Of a stretch of 64,000 nt of DNA, positions 8,205 through 17,452 are shown one piece after another. Position 1 is the first letter of the stretch; every line of letters starts with the position of its first letter. The position numbers and the translations under genes were made by a program. This DNA is from CBDCYS01 sp965226245 (GTDB lineage: Bacteria > Acidobacteriota > Terriglobia > Bryobacterales > UBA6623): the NCBI GenBank assembly GCA_965226245.1, contig CBDDCL010000015.1, positions 5,952,001-6,016,000 of the forward strand, read 5' to 3'. Under the pieces are notes generated by a model. The model was not told the origin of the DNA. It was given only the letters and a program-made list of their open reading frames with translations, and ran no database searches.

Positions 8205-8823
8205 GCCGGTTCCGGGCTGCTGCTCAAGCACGTTCGCTGAAGTTACCGCACCCTGGAGCGTGAGGTGCGCGCCAACCTGGCCTATCGCCTGTTCACCCGC
8301 ATCGGGGCCGAGAAAGTGCCCGACGCCAAGACGCTGGGCAAGATCGGGCTGGCGCTGGGGCCCGACGTCATCGAACAGATTCATCAGCGTCTGGTGGCGC
8401 TGGCGAAGGAACGCAAGCTCGTCGCGGGCCGCCAGCTGCGCCTGGATACGACGGTGGTGGAAACCAATATTCATTACCCCACCGACTCGTCCCTGCTAAG
8501 CGACGGGGGTGCGGGTGTTGACGCGCACCATGAAAAAGATGCAGCGGCTGGCGGGCCAGGCCGGGACGAAGCTGCGCAACCGCTCCCGCAGTGTGAAGCA
8601 TCGGCTGATCGAGATTGGGCGCGCCAGTCGCAGCCGCGGCCGCCAAAACCGGGAAAGGTTCGAAAAAACCTGCCGCAGGCTGCTGGCGGCGAGCGGGCAC
8701 GTGGTGGCGCAAGCCAAGCGTTTCTCGGCGGAGGTCGCCGGCAGCGTCAAGCGCTGTTCCGGCGTGATCGAGCAGGCCGCCTTGGAAGGCTTGAAGAAAT
8801 ACTTGGACACGCGCGGCGTCTGA
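8205..8823 (+). pseudogene. Decayed ISNCY-like transposase fragment
   Basis: Translation gives LLLKHVR, a TGA at 8238 where Trp is usual, then SYRTLEREVRANLAYRLF and RLDTTVVETNIHYPTDSSLL, the typical first-Asp region of ISNCY/ISDol1-type transposases. At 8507-8511 a run of five G shifts the frame; removing one G restores SDGVRVLTRTMKKMQRLAG and continues to KKYLDTRGV, where a TGA ends it at 8823. N-terminal and C-terminal catalytic parts are missing. It lies 45 bp left of an intact IS1595-family element. Clearly non-functional. Confidence 0.75.
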
Positions 8824-8868
8824 TGATAGATCGGCCACATCTCAATCACATCATTGAGATCGCGACCG

Positions 8869-9895
8869 ATGGGGTATTTAGTTGACTCCAGTAGCCACAA
8901 TATGTTGTGGTTGGGGGCATGAAGGAGGACTACCCCCGAAACCTCGTCGAGTTGGAAGCTCGATTCTCGACCGAGGAGGCGTGCCGGGAGTACCTGCTGA
9001 AGCTGCGCTGGCCGGAGGGGTTCGTGTGCCCGCGCTGTGGGATCCAGTCCTCATGGGCCAGCAAACGCAATCTGCTGCTCTGCGCCGACTGCGGTTACCA
9101 GGCCTCGGTGACGGCGGGCACGATTTTCCAGGACACCCGCAAGCCCTTGACGTTGTGGTTCCGGGCGGCTTGGTGGGTGACAACGCAAAAAGGCGGGGCC
9201 AGCGCGCTGGAGTTGCAGCGGGTCTTGGGTTTGGGTAGCTATGTAACCGCCTGGACCTGGCTGCACAAGTTCCGCCGCGCCATGGTGCGCCCCGGTCGCA
9301 ATCGGCTGGTCGGCCGGGTGGAGGTGGACGAAACGTATGTGGGCGGAGTCGAAGAGGGCGTCCGAGGTCGCGAAATGGTTGGCAAAGCGTTAGTTGCGGT
9401 TGCTGCCGAGGAGGATGGGCGCGGTATGGGTCGCATCCGGCTCCGTCGGATCGCGGATGCCTCAGCGGCGAGCTTGGAAGCCTTTGTCGAAGAAGCTATC
9501 CAACCTGGCAGCCTCGTGCACACCGACGGCTGGGAAGGCTATGCGGGATTGGAGAACAAAGGATACCGCCATGAAGTCACCGTGCTGCGCGGGAAGCGGC
9601 AATCGGCGAGTAAGCTGCTGCCGAGAGTCCATCGTGTCGCCTCTCTGCTAAAGCGCTGGCTGTTGGGGACCCACCAGGGGGCTGTCAGTCACGAGTATTT
9701 GGACTACTACCTGGACGAGTTCACGTTCCGCTTCAACCGGCGGACCTCACGGTCGCGCGGCAAACTTTTCTATCGCCTCCTCCAGCAGGCGGTCGCCGCC
9801 GACCCTGCTCCCTATAAGACAATGGTCGAGGCCACCAGGGCCGGCACCCCCACCCCCAAGATGTAGTGGCTACTGGAGTCAACTAAATACCCCAT
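8869..9895 (+). mobile_element. IS1595-family insertion sequence, copy 1 (1,027 bp)
   Basis: The ends are perfect 30-bp inverted repeats beginning ATGGGGTATTTAGTTGACTC. The element encodes one transposase. The second copy at 31362-32388 has the same length and, as far as read, differs at one base (T at 9769, G there), which points to recent transposition. CGCGACCG flanks the left end (8861-8868) and recurs at 9897-9904, one base away from the right end, an imperfect version of the 8-bp target duplication expected for this family. Confidence 0.93.
8919..9866 (+). CDS. IS1595-family (ISXO2-like) transposase, copy 1
   Basis: 315 residues from ATG 8919 (a GTG at 8907 would add four). The N-terminal zinc ribbon has CPRC and CADC (residues ~37-59). 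The ISXO2-like catalytic domain shows VEVDETYVGG for the first Asp, VHTDGWEGY for the second and the C-terminal YLDEFTFRFNRR block with the last acidic/Asn position. It should cut and join the 30-bp inverted ends. Intact in both copies; residue ~284 is Phe here (KLFYRLL) and Cys in the other copy. Confidence 0.93.
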   Translation: MKEDYPRNLVELEARFSTEEACREYLLKLRWPEGFVCPRCGIQSSWASKRNLLLCADCGYQASVTAGTIFQDTRKPLTLWFRAAWWVTTQKGGASALELQRVLGLGSYVTAWTWLHKFRRAMVRPGRNRLVGRVEVDETYVGGVEEGVRGREMVGKALVAVAAEEDGRGMGRIRLRRIADASAASLEAFVEEAIQPGSLVHTDGWEGYAGLENKGYRHEVTVLRGKRQSASKLLPRVHRVASLLKRWLLGTHQGAVSHEYLDYYLDEFTFRFNRRTSRSRGKLFYRLLQQAVAADPAPYKTMVEATRAGTPTPKM

Positions 9896-10109
9896 CCGCG
9901 ACCGAATGCAGGAACTGGTTTCCGCTCGGTGCGGTCAAGGGGCCTCGGCAAGCTGACTGTCGGCGGGGGCTGCTTGGTGGCGCCTCTCGGTCAACAACCA
10001 CCGCCGCGTCGTGTAAGATCAGTCTTTGAGAAAACTCTGAATTGAGCGCAGGCCCCCTTCCCCGCTCTGCTCGTTTCCTTCCTTTCATTCCGCCAATCGG
10101 AAGACCTGC

Positions 10110-11891
10110 ATGCCGGCCTCCGTCGATCCTTCGACCACACTGTCGCGGCTCCTCGAGAGCCGGGGGGCCGTTGCCGGCCTTTATCTTGTCCTGACCATCT
10201 GCATGACATTCCCATTGGTGCTCCATATGGGGTCGTCCGTCCCGGCGGGAGCCGGAGATATCTGGCAGAACTACTGGAACTTCTGGTGGTGGGAAAAGTG
10301 TTTATTGGAGCTGCGGCAGAGCCCCTACCACAGCCAGCTCTTGTTTCACCCCTCGGGAGCGGATGTCATCTTTCACACGCATTCGGCGTTTAATATGGTT
10401 GCGGCGATGCCGGTCAGCGTGATCTGGGGGCCGGGCGCGGCCTACAACTTTTGCGTTCTTTTGGCACTGTGGCTCTCGGGCTGGGGAGGCTATTTGCTGG
10501 TCAAGGAGCTGACCGGGGATGTGCGCGGGGCCTTCCTGGCTGGACTCGTGTTCGCTTATTTCCCGCAGCACATCGAGCAAACACTGGAGCATTTGAATCT
10601 GTTCTCGACCCAGTTCATTCCGCTGACGCTGCTTTACTTTTTCCGTTTGTCCCGGCGGGGCGGAACCCGCAATGTCGCCGGCCTGGCGGTTTGCTTCGCT
10701 CTCAATGCCCTCTGTAGCTGGCACCTGGGACTGATGCTCATCTTGACGCTGGCGCCGCTGGCGGGTTTGGCGATGTTTCGGATGTTTCAAAAGACGCGTC
10801 CGATCGGCCGTCTGGTCCGCGACCTGGCGATCGCGGCCGGAGTGTCGGCGCTCATTCTGCTGCCGGCGGTCTTCCCCTTGCTCTCGGAAATGGCTTCCGG
10901 CGCTACTTATTTCGAAAAGCGGCTGGTCGACCGCGGAATCGATGCCAGCTACCTTTTCACACCGTTCTTTGAGCACCCGTTGCTGGGTTCTTTCACCGTG
11001 GACGCCTATTTGAACCGCGCCTACCAGGCGTCCGGGTTTGTCTGCTACCTCGGATTTATCCCCCTTGGCCTGGCGGCCTGGGCACTCGTGCGCCGCAAGA
11101 GAGGAACGGCGTACTGGGCTTTGTTTACGCTGGCCACGCTGCTGCTGGCCTTGGGCGCTCACCCGTTCTGGGATGGCAAGCTGTACGACGGTATCACCCT
11201 TCCTTTCGCCCTGCTGAAGTTTTTCCCGGGGCTGGATTTCCTTAGGGTCGCCAACCGTTTCTTGATTCTGACAAGCCTGGGACTTGCGATCTTGGTTGGG
11301 TACGGATGGACAGCTCTCCGCAAGCCGAGCGATCTCAAGTTTGCTTTGCTGGGGGGGCTGATCTTTCTCGAGTACTTGTGGGCTCCTTACCCCATTCGCG
11401 AAATCGAGATTTCACCTCTCTATTCGCGGCTGCGAGAAGCGGGACAAAAAGGCGCCATACTCGACATCCCTTTCCATCAGCGCAACCGCACTGTTCCCAA
11501 CCTCCTTGCTCAAGCGGTCCATGGCCGGCCGATCGCGGACGGCTACCTGTCGACGATTCCTCCGCAAGCCTTGGAAGCTATTCAAACCGAGCCGGCGTTG
11601 AAGGACCTGGCGGGCGTGCCGAAGCTGGAACGGCCCATCGACCGCGATCGCCTGCTTGCACTTGGTTTCGATACCGTCGTGCTGCACAAAGACCGTACCG
11701 AAAGCTACGCCAAACAAAGGTTGGATGAGGTTGAGCGGCGCGATTTGTTGGGACGCAAGTCGGCACTGCGTCTTGGCGGCATCCCCGACGAAACCATGCG
11801 CCGCATTCGGACCGAGCTGACCCAACTGTGCGGAGAACCCCAATGGGAAGACGAGCGGATCGCCGTGTTCGATCTGCGGCGGTTCCCGTAG
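10110..11891 (+). CDS. Multi-spanning membrane protein, GT-C-like glycosyltransferase candidate
   Basis: 593 residues. About ten to twelve hydrophobic helices fill residues 20-440; the first loop holds AGDIWQNYWNFWWWEKCL and LFHPSGADVIFH, a pattern common in uncharacterised GT-C-type proteins in which a D-rich extracytoplasmic loop follows the first helix. The last ~150 residues are soluble (GQKGAILDIPFHQRNRT). Such proteins are thought to use lipid-linked sugars on the outer face of the membrane, but no donor or acceptor can be named. Single gene; the 214 bp upstream starts at the IS right end and offers no clear promoter. Confidence 0.65.
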   Translation: MPASVDPSTTLSRLLESRGAVAGLYLVLTICMTFPLVLHMGSSVPAGAGDIWQNYWNFWWWEKCLLELRQSPYHSQLLFHPSGADVIFHTHSAFNMVAAMPVSVIWGPGAAYNFCVLLALWLSGWGGYLLVKELTGDVRGAFLAGLVFAYFPQHIEQTLEHLNLFSTQFIPLTLLYFFRLSRRGGTRNVAGLAVCFALNALCSWHLGLMLILTLAPLAGLAMFRMFQKTRPIGRLVRDLAIAAGVSALILLPAVFPLLSEMASGATYFEKRLVDRGIDASYLFTPFFEHPLLGSFTVDAYLNRAYQASGFVCYLGFIPLGLAAWALVRRKRGTAYWALFTLATLLLALGAHPFWDGKLYDGITLPFALLKFFPGLDFLRVANRFLILTSLGLAILVGYGWTALRKPSDLKFALLGGLIFLEYLWAPYPIREIEISPLYSRLREAGQKGAILDIPFHQRNRTVPNLLAQAVHGRPIADGYLSTIPPQALEAIQTEPALKDLAGVPKLERPIDRDRLLALGFDTVVLHKDRTESYAKQRLDEVERRDLLGRKSALRLGGIPDETMRRIRTELTQLCGEPQWEDERIAVFDLRRFP

Positions 11892-11925
11892 CCGTGAGCT
11901 GATGGACCGGCCAGGAAGGAGTATT

Positions 11926-11955
11926 TTGTGCTTTCGTCTGAAAAAGATGTATAAT
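11926..11955 (+). promoter_or_regulatory. Sigma70-type promoter candidate upstream of the DUF6065-like gene
   Basis: TTGTGC (11926-11931), an 18-bp spacer and a perfect TATAAT (11950-11955). It lies about 95 bp before the ATG at 12051. Confidence 0.45.
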
Positions 11956-12050
11956 CGCTCCGTACGCAGAGGATTTCTTCTTCAAAAGAGCCGGAGTCAC
12001 TCGCCAAAGGCAACTATTAGCAACTATGTAGAACCGTCGTTCGAAAGGCC

Positions 12051-12995
12051 ATGCCCAAACCGAAGCTGCAAAAGGAAGAGACGGCATCTAGTCCCGATCA
12101 GCAGGAAGCCGCTGAACGCGAGGCCACTGCGGAGCCGCTCATATTCACTGCTTACCGGCTGAAGCCGCTGACCCTGAAGATCGTTCCCGCCGCGATCGAC
12201 CGCGACTGGATGGACTGGCGCCAAAACGGCGCCAATCGCTGTCTGCCGCTGCGGGTCGCCAATCAAGACGGCTGGTTCATTCTCAACGACTGTGATCTCG
12301 AAGCCGTCTGGACCGGCAAGCCGGGGATCGACAGCCTCAAGGTGAAATACGCCAAGGGCCGCGAATCAAAATTCATCCGCAATATCTTCGGCCACGGCAT
12401 CCTGACGTGGCACATTCCATACCTGTTTCGCACGCCGCCTGGCTACAACTTGCTCGTGCGCGGCCCGGCGAACTGGATGAAGGACGGCGTTTGCGCTCTC
12501 GACGGTCTGGTCGAGACCGACTGGGCCGTAGCAACGTTTACGATGAACTGGAAAATCACGCGCCCATTCTTGAAGGTGAAATTTCAGGCCGGCGAGCCCA
12601 TCTGCATGATCGTTCCGCGGCGCCGCGGCGAGGCGGAAGCCTTTCAGCCGGAAATACGCAACATCGAGTCCGCGCCCGAGCTGCAGCAAGGTCATCGCAA
12701 ATGGGCCGAGGCGCGCCGTCAATTGATCGCGGAAAAGAAGGTCATGGCCCAGGAAAACAGGTTGGGCGGGAAAGGCGCCGCCGCGCCCTGGCAGCCACAC
12801 TACTTTCGCGGCTCCGCGCCCGGCGGGGAAACCGCGCCGGAGCATCAAGTCAATCTGCGGATACGGCCATTCGCGGAGATCGAGCCTGCCTTGGAGGCCG
12901 TGACGGACAGCGCCCAGGAGATATCCGAGGCCTACGGCGTGCCCCCCGCTCAGTCATCCTGGCAGCGGCTTAGGCGCTTGTGGCGGAGCGATTAG
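12051..12995 (+). CDS. DUF6065-like protein of unknown function
   Basis: 314 residues, no signal peptide. The central part, with LLVRGPANWMKDGVCALDGL, VETDWAVATFTMNWKITRP and FQAGEPICMIVP, resembles the DUF6065 family as I remember it; this should be checked. N-terminal ~25 residues are charged and low in complexity; residues 220-245 are likely helical (RRQLIAEKKVMAQE). Relatives are sometimes found near glycan or capsule genes, and a membrane GT-C-like gene lies just upstream, but no function can be given. ATG 12051 is supported by the upstream TATAAT. Confidence 0.6.
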   Translation: MPKPKLQKEETASSPDQQEAAEREATAEPLIFTAYRLKPLTLKIVPAAIDRDWMDWRQNGANRCLPLRVANQDGWFILNDCDLEAVWTGKPGIDSLKVKYAKGRESKFIRNIFGHGILTWHIPYLFRTPPGYNLLVRGPANWMKDGVCALDGLVETDWAVATFTMNWKITRPFLKVKFQAGEPICMIVPRRRGEAEAFQPEIRNIESAPELQQGHRKWAEARRQLIAEKKVMAQENRLGGKGAAAPWQPHYFRGSAPGGETAPEHQVNLRIRPFAEIEPALEAVTDSAQEISEAYGVPPAQSSWQRLRRLWRSD

Positions 12996-13032
12996 ACTGC
13001 CTCGATGAACGCTCAGCGGCGGGGGTTCGCGC

Positions 13033-13038
13033 TATAAT
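13033..13038 (+). promoter_or_regulatory. TATAAT -10 element upstream of the Gfo/Idh/MocA gene
   Basis: A perfect TATAAT lies 78 bp before the ATG at 13116 in a GC-rich context. No good -35 hexamer stands at the usual distance. Confidence 0.35.
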
Positions 13039-13115
13039 CGTCTGGACCCTGAACAGCTTTTTGGACCCAATAGGCCATTCAAAGATAGAGTCTCGTCGGC
13101 TTTGGAGTGTGAACC

Positions 13116-14411
13116 ATGAAACAGAAGCAAACCAGCATCCATCGCAGAAACTTTCTCGCCACAACCACCGGCGCTGGACTGGCGCTGTCAGGTTTGTCGG
13201 CGGCAACCCCTTCGCGGGCGGCAAGCCCAGCTCAGCGGAGCACCGTCGCGAATGACACGATCCGTGTCGGCATGATCGGTCCGGGAGGCCGCGGCATCCA
13301 GCTCCTGAAAGAGTGCATCGAGTTTGGCAGCACCTACAAAGCGCGAGTCACCGCCGTTTGCGATATCTGGAACAAGCGCCTGGAGGCGGCCGCCAAGCGA
13401 GTTCGCGAGTCCTATAGCGTCGAGCCGAAATCGTATCCCAACTACGAACAAGTGCTTGCCGACAACGACATCGACGCCGTGATCATCGCCACCCCGGACC
13501 ATCAGCACTCCAAGATGCTCAAGGCCGCTGTCGAGGCGGGCAAGGACGTCTACATCGAAAAACCGATGGGCAATGTGCTGAGCGAGCTGAACGAAGCCTT
13601 TGCCGCGGTTGAAAAATCCGGCCGCATCGTGCAGATCGGCACGCAAAGGCGCAGCGATCCGCGTTACCGCTCGGCGATCGACATCATGAACTCAGGACGC
13701 ATCGGCGAGATCGTCAAGGTCGACGTTATTTGGAACACATACAGCCAGTACCGCTGGGCCAAGAAGCAGAAGGAGCTTGACTCCCTGAAGGAAAGCGATG
13801 TTGATTGGAAAGCCTTCTTGATGGGCAAACCCGACCGGCCGTTCGACCCGAAGATCTACCGCTCGTTCCGGCTGTTCCGCGAATTCTCGAGCGCCATCAT
13901 CGATCAATGGATGACCCACGGCATCGACGTAGTCCACATGCTGACCGGTGAGCTGTACCCGAAAAGCGTCGTCGCGCTTGGAAAGATCTATCGCTTCCAC
14001 GATTACCGCGAGAACCCGGACACGATGCAGGCCGTGCTCGATTACGGCCACGGCGGCAAGAATTTCCTGGCGACCTACGGCACCTGCCTGGCCAATGGAG
14101 CGGGTAGCGCAACGCGAGTCCAGGGAACACGCGGAACTCTCGAAGTGGAAAACGTATGGCGCATCTCTGGAGACGGCGTCGAGAGTGACCAGGCGATAAA
14201 AGAGACCGAGGAAATCCCCGAGAAGCCGGGCACCTTGCATCACATGGCGAACTGGCTGGACTGCGTTCGCAGGCGGGCGCCCCAAGATTTGTACTGTCCG
14301 GCCGAGGCCGGCTACGGACACTCGATCGCCTGCATCATGACAACCGATGCGATGTGGAGCGGCCGTCGCATGGTGTTCGATCCCGGCCGCCGAGAGATTC
14401 GCGAAGGGTAA
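13116..14411 (+). CDS. Tat-exported Gfo/Idh/MocA-family oxidoreductase
   Basis: 431 residues. HRRNFLATTTGAGLALSG at residues ~9-26 is a twin-arginine signal, so the protein is probably folded with cofactor and exported. The Rossmann fold begins RVGMIGPGGRGIQLL; DAVIIATPDHQHS and DVYIEKPMGN (the EKP motif) follow, and WMTHGIDVVHMLTGE holds the conserved His of the substrate domain. It likely acts as an NAD(P)-dependent sugar or inositol dehydrogenase; the substrate is not evident. Exported members of this family are common in Acidobacteriota, Planctomycetes and Bacteroidetes. Monocistronic, with a TATAAT box upstream. Confidence 0.88.
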   Translation: MKQKQTSIHRRNFLATTTGAGLALSGLSAATPSRAASPAQRSTVANDTIRVGMIGPGGRGIQLLKECIEFGSTYKARVTAVCDIWNKRLEAAAKRVRESYSVEPKSYPNYEQVLADNDIDAVIIATPDHQHSKMLKAAVEAGKDVYIEKPMGNVLSELNEAFAAVEKSGRIVQIGTQRRSDPRYRSAIDIMNSGRIGEIVKVDVIWNTYSQYRWAKKQKELDSLKESDVDWKAFLMGKPDRPFDPKIYRSFRLFREFSSAIIDQWMTHGIDVVHMLTGELYPKSVVALGKIYRFHDYRENPDTMQAVLDYGHGGKNFLATYGTCLANGAGSATRVQGTRGTLEVENVWRISGDGVESDQAIKETEEIPEKPGTLHHMANWLDCVRRRAPQDLYCPAEAGYGHSIACIMTTDAMWSGRRMVFDPGRREIREG

Positions 14412-14679
14412 GAGTCGCCCAAGAAGTCCCCTCGGCGTGTAGTCAGCCGAGTGATGACGCTTGAACGCGACAAGGGCGCCCTCTCCCTCCCAAAAGTCAA
14501 GAAGCGCGCCGCAGGCTAAACCCGCGCGGGAGTAATATGACTTGGGTTTACTTTTTCTATCACTTTAGTGGAATTGGCGAGAGGACTATCGTACCGGTAC
14601 TATCAGGTAACGTCAGTCTGATTTGGACAACAGTCCGGCTGACGCGGACAATTGAGCGTTTTGTTCCCGGTACTGAAAA

Positions 14680-15150
14680 ATGAATTCCACTGAAGTTCAC
14701 GGATCATATATGGAGAGTCGCAGGGATCTCGAAGGCTTCTTCTCCACGACTTTGGGCCAGACTGACTTTCGTTCCGACGGTTCCTATGTAACCACTCAAT
14801 GGCTTTCGGTACTGATGGCGCCTCTCATTCCGGTGGCTAGCTATCGGGTGCTCGGGTCCCGGCATCTCCCGAGAGGCCCGTACAGGGCTTGTGAACCAGT
14901 CCCCCTCTGTTTCAGGCAGGTCTTTTCAGTTTATTTTTTCGCGGCTCTTTGGGCGGTGTGGGCTTCGTTCATCCCGTTTGTTACGGGCGCGTTCCTGATG
15001 GAGCAGCCGCTCTGGCTCTTTCTTCTAACGATCATGCTGATGCTGTGGGTCCCGATTGCCATTTGCAGGGCCGCCCGGCGGCGCCGTCGCAAAAGGAGCC
15101 GCCTCAGCGAGGCGGTCGCGTCCCAGATGACATACCGGGCTCGAGCGTAG
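14680..15150 (+). CDS. Small membrane protein of unknown function
   Basis: 156 residues. An N-terminal polar part (residues 1-45) containing TTLGQTDFRSDGSYVTTQW is followed by a short hydrophobic stretch (SVLMAPLIPVASYRV), two clear membrane helices (VFSVYFFAALWAVWASFI and LWLFLLTIMLMLWVPIAI) and a very basic tail (RRRRRKRSR). I do not recognise the family. The basic tail after the last helix suggests a cytoplasmic C-terminus. The 268 bp upstream holds AT-rich sequence suited to a promoter; the next gene is convergent. Confidence 0.6.
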   Translation: MNSTEVHGSYMESRRDLEGFFSTTLGQTDFRSDGSYVTTQWLSVLMAPLIPVASYRVLGSRHLPRGPYRACEPVPLCFRQVFSVYFFAALWAVWASFIPFVTGAFLMEQPLWLFLLTIMLMLWVPIAICRAARRRRRKRSRLSEAVASQMTYRARA

Positions 15151-15186
15151 TGGCCGCCTGACGATTATGATCTAGCGGAGACGCCC

Positions 15187-16104
15187 TCAGGCCGCGCACC
15201 GGACTACGTCGCGCAGGCCTCGCACTTGCGCCACGGGCTCTGAAAGATTTTCGTAGATCCCGCTCAGAGAATCAACGCTGAGACCGATGTGCCCGAGCGT
15301 GTCTTTGTCCAGCCACGCCATCAATTCTTCGACATTCCTCCCCCGGTTCCACGAACGGCCCAATTGAATGCCGACATGAATCAGGTTCATGAATGTCTTG
15401 CCGTCAGAATCCAGCGAAGGCTCCCAGGGTGTTTCCCAATGTTCGACCGCGTCCGCCAGGATGCGGGGGAGGCGCCAGGCCTCGAGTAGCCAGCGGCCGA
15501 CCTTGCGCGAGTCCGTGCCGAAGACCGTGTGCTGCGCCGCGTAGTGTGTCATCTCCTCTTGCAAGGAGATAGCGGCTTGGTACTCCTCGGTGAATTGGGA
15601 AAGCAGGACAAACTCACCGATATTGTGCAGCAGCCCGGCGACGAGCAACTCGTCCGCGTCCAAATCGGGGAAGAACTCCCCCACCGCCCTGCAGCCCGCC
15701 GCCGCGGCCACCGAGTCTTCCCAGATCTCATCCGCAAGCGGCTCCTGCCCGACCATGCGATGAAATAATCCCGCTACAAACATCTGCAGCAACAGCATCC
15801 GCAGCTTAATTTGGCCGATGACGGTAATGGCTCTCGAAATGCTGGCGATGGGCGACCGCATCGCGTAGAAAGCAGAGTTGGCCAACCGCAGCAACTGGGC
15901 GGTCAGTGACTGGTCTGCTCCCAGCACGCGCTCGAGTTCCTGGAATGAGCACAGTGGGTCCTCCGTCATCCGCAGCGCTTCTTGGAGCACCGGGAAGAAC
16001 GCCGGCAGGCGGGTCAGCTTGGTGAGGGCGTTCTTCACTCGCCGAGGGTCAGGCGCCTCGAGGACCAATTCGTTGGTCTGATAGTGAAAGCTTGAGTTCA
16101 CCAA
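15187..16104 (-). CDS. HDOD domain protein
   Basis: 305 residues. An N-terminal helical HDOD domain starts around LPAFFPVLQEALRM, with LRLANSAFYAMRSPIASISRAITVIG (typical of the family) and ELLVAGLLHNIGEFVL, where the HD metal pair is replaced (HN), as is usual for HDOD. HDOD proteins are regulatory and often sit in nucleotide second-messenger networks; they do not hydrolyse c-di-GMP themselves. Two PilZ-like genes on the same strand lie upstream, past a repeat element. Confidence 0.85.
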   Translation of the reverse strand: MVNSSFHYQTNELVLEAPDPRRVKNALTKLTRLPAFFPVLQEALRMTEDPLCSFQELERVLGADQSLTAQLLRLANSAFYAMRSPIASISRAITVIGQIKLRMLLLQMFVAGLFHRMVGQEPLADEIWEDSVAAAAGCRAVGEFFPDLDADELLVAGLLHNIGEFVLLSQFTEEYQAAISLQEEMTHYAAQHTVFGTDSRKVGRWLLEAWRLPRILADAVEHWETPWEPSLDSDGKTFMNLIHVGIQLGRSWNRGRNVEELMAWLDKDTLGHIGLSVDSLSGIYENLSEPVAQVRGLRDVVRCAA

Positions 16105-16277
16105 TGTCCATATCGGACGCTGGCGAACAATCTAGAGCGAAAGTGCGAAGAAAATGTCGGCCGGGTTAACCCTAGCCAAAGACATTTGAAATTTCGTTCG
16201 CGGGGAGTTTGGGCGGTGGTGGTGCTAGTACGGGTCCGGGCCTGGAGCTTACAGTATTTCAGGGGCGTGCGGCCTGT
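16105..16277. other. Upstream region of the HDOD gene
   Basis: Start of the 547-bp gap between the HDOD and PilZ-like genes. Nothing coding was recognised; it should contain the HDOD promoter, but no convincing box pair was seen. Confidence 0.35.
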
Positions 16278-16483
16278 CGGCATGAGCCACGTTCACGTGG
16301 CTTGGTCTCCTTTAGGCCGGCCCTTCTAGGGCCGGTTCACAGACCTCTTCTGACCTCGTTCCTCAGCTCGTTTCAACGGGCTTTCGTGCCATTCTTGGCG
16401 AGCTCGGCGCCACTATGAGCCATTTCTCCCCCCTTGCGGGGAGCGTTTTTGCACGCCCCTCTTTCTGCGAACAAAATCCTCAG
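16278..16483 (+). repeat. Dispersed triple-hairpin element, copy A2
   Basis: Closest relative of copy A1: the same three hairpins plus CTTGCGGGGAG and the tail ACAAAATCCTCAG. Compared with A1 it lacks about 47 bp between two copies of GTGCCA, as if deleted by recombination between short direct repeats. It lies on the strand opposite to both neighbouring genes, so it is not a conserved leader or 3' end of one gene type. Confidence 0.75.
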
Positions 16484-16651
16484 AATCGCGCGACTAGAAT
16501 CTAAGACTGTTCGCCAGCGGTTGGCCCGCTTGTGGGGCACTGACCCGCCACGCTGGGCGAAACCGCGGCACGGTAACTTACCCGCCCGGCTAGCAGGCAG
16601 GTAGAGGACTCGAAAGAGCCGCAACACGAAACGTGGCAGGGCGCGGAACCG

Positions 16652-17260
16652 TCAGGCGGGGTTAGGTTGGGGGTAGACTTCTTCCGTCACGCCGACGGTA
16701 AGGCGGTAGCTGTCTTTCTCACGCCGGCATTCTTTCGCTACGCCGAGACCGCGATATTCGTAGCTTGACAGCAAGACCAGGGCGGGTACCGGCACCGTTT
16801 CCGGCGTGGAGATCTCCAGCTCACCCTCGGTCCCGCTCTCAATGGCGACGCCGGCCCGGCATATTGAGCCATTCGCGGCGGTCCATGTCAGCGATACTCG
16901 TCCGAGCGGAGCCTGCTCGGGTTCGGCAATCGCTTCCTCGCGGTCGAGCAGGACGCTGACCCGGAACCCCTTGGCGATTTCGTCGCAGCAACGCACGGTA
17001 CCCGAAACACCATCCGCGGCGGGGGGCAGTAGCCACACTTTTCTGCCGCTATCGACGGGCTGCTGAATCCGCACGATAACTTCGCTATCCGACCACTCTA
17101 TGGCTTCGGCGGCGGCGAGTCCGGCGGTGGCGTCTTCGTTGAGCCAGCCGATCACCCCAGGCGGCGCCACCGGATCTTGGATGCGCTCCTTTGGAGCTTC
17201 GTTTTCGAGTCCCAGCGAACGGGCGGCTCGCCGCCAGAGATTGCCCAGACCTAGTTTCAT
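16652..17260 (-). CDS. PilZ-like protein with degenerate ligand motif
   Basis: 202 residues, paralogous in layout to the next gene upstream: a short basic N-terminus (LWRRAARSLGL) and two beta-rich segments, each ending in a similar pattern (TPETVPVPALVLLSSYEYRG here, PDAVPVPAVVRLEGQE there). The arginine box and DxSxxG loop needed for c-di-GMP binding are not recognisable, so ligand binding is doubtful. Function unknown; co-occurrence with HDOD and c-di-GMP enzymes suggests a signalling or surface role. ATG 17260 chosen. Confidence 0.55.
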   Translation of the reverse strand: MKLGLGNLWRRAARSLGLENEAPKERIQDPVAPPGVIGWLNEDATAGLAAAEAIEWSDSEVIVRIQQPVDSGRKVWLLPPAADGVSGTVRCCDEIAKGFRVSVLLDREEAIAEPEQAPLGRVSLTWTAANGSICRAGVAIESGTEGELEISTPETVPVPALVLLSSYEYRGLGVAKECRREKDSYRLTVGVTEEVYPQPNPA

Positions 17261-17452
17261 GCTTGAAGTATCCTCGATTGCCGCCTAGCCCGCAATCGGC
17301 CAGAAGCACTAGTTTGACCCTCCGGGAAAACCACTATATAGGCCTTGTCAGCGGGACGAAGATTCCGTGTGCGTCAACTCGAGCGCCCCTGAGGGCCGGG
17401 ATCTAGAGAATTGGGCCCAAAAGACAGATTGCCGGGTTACTTGACCGAGGGG

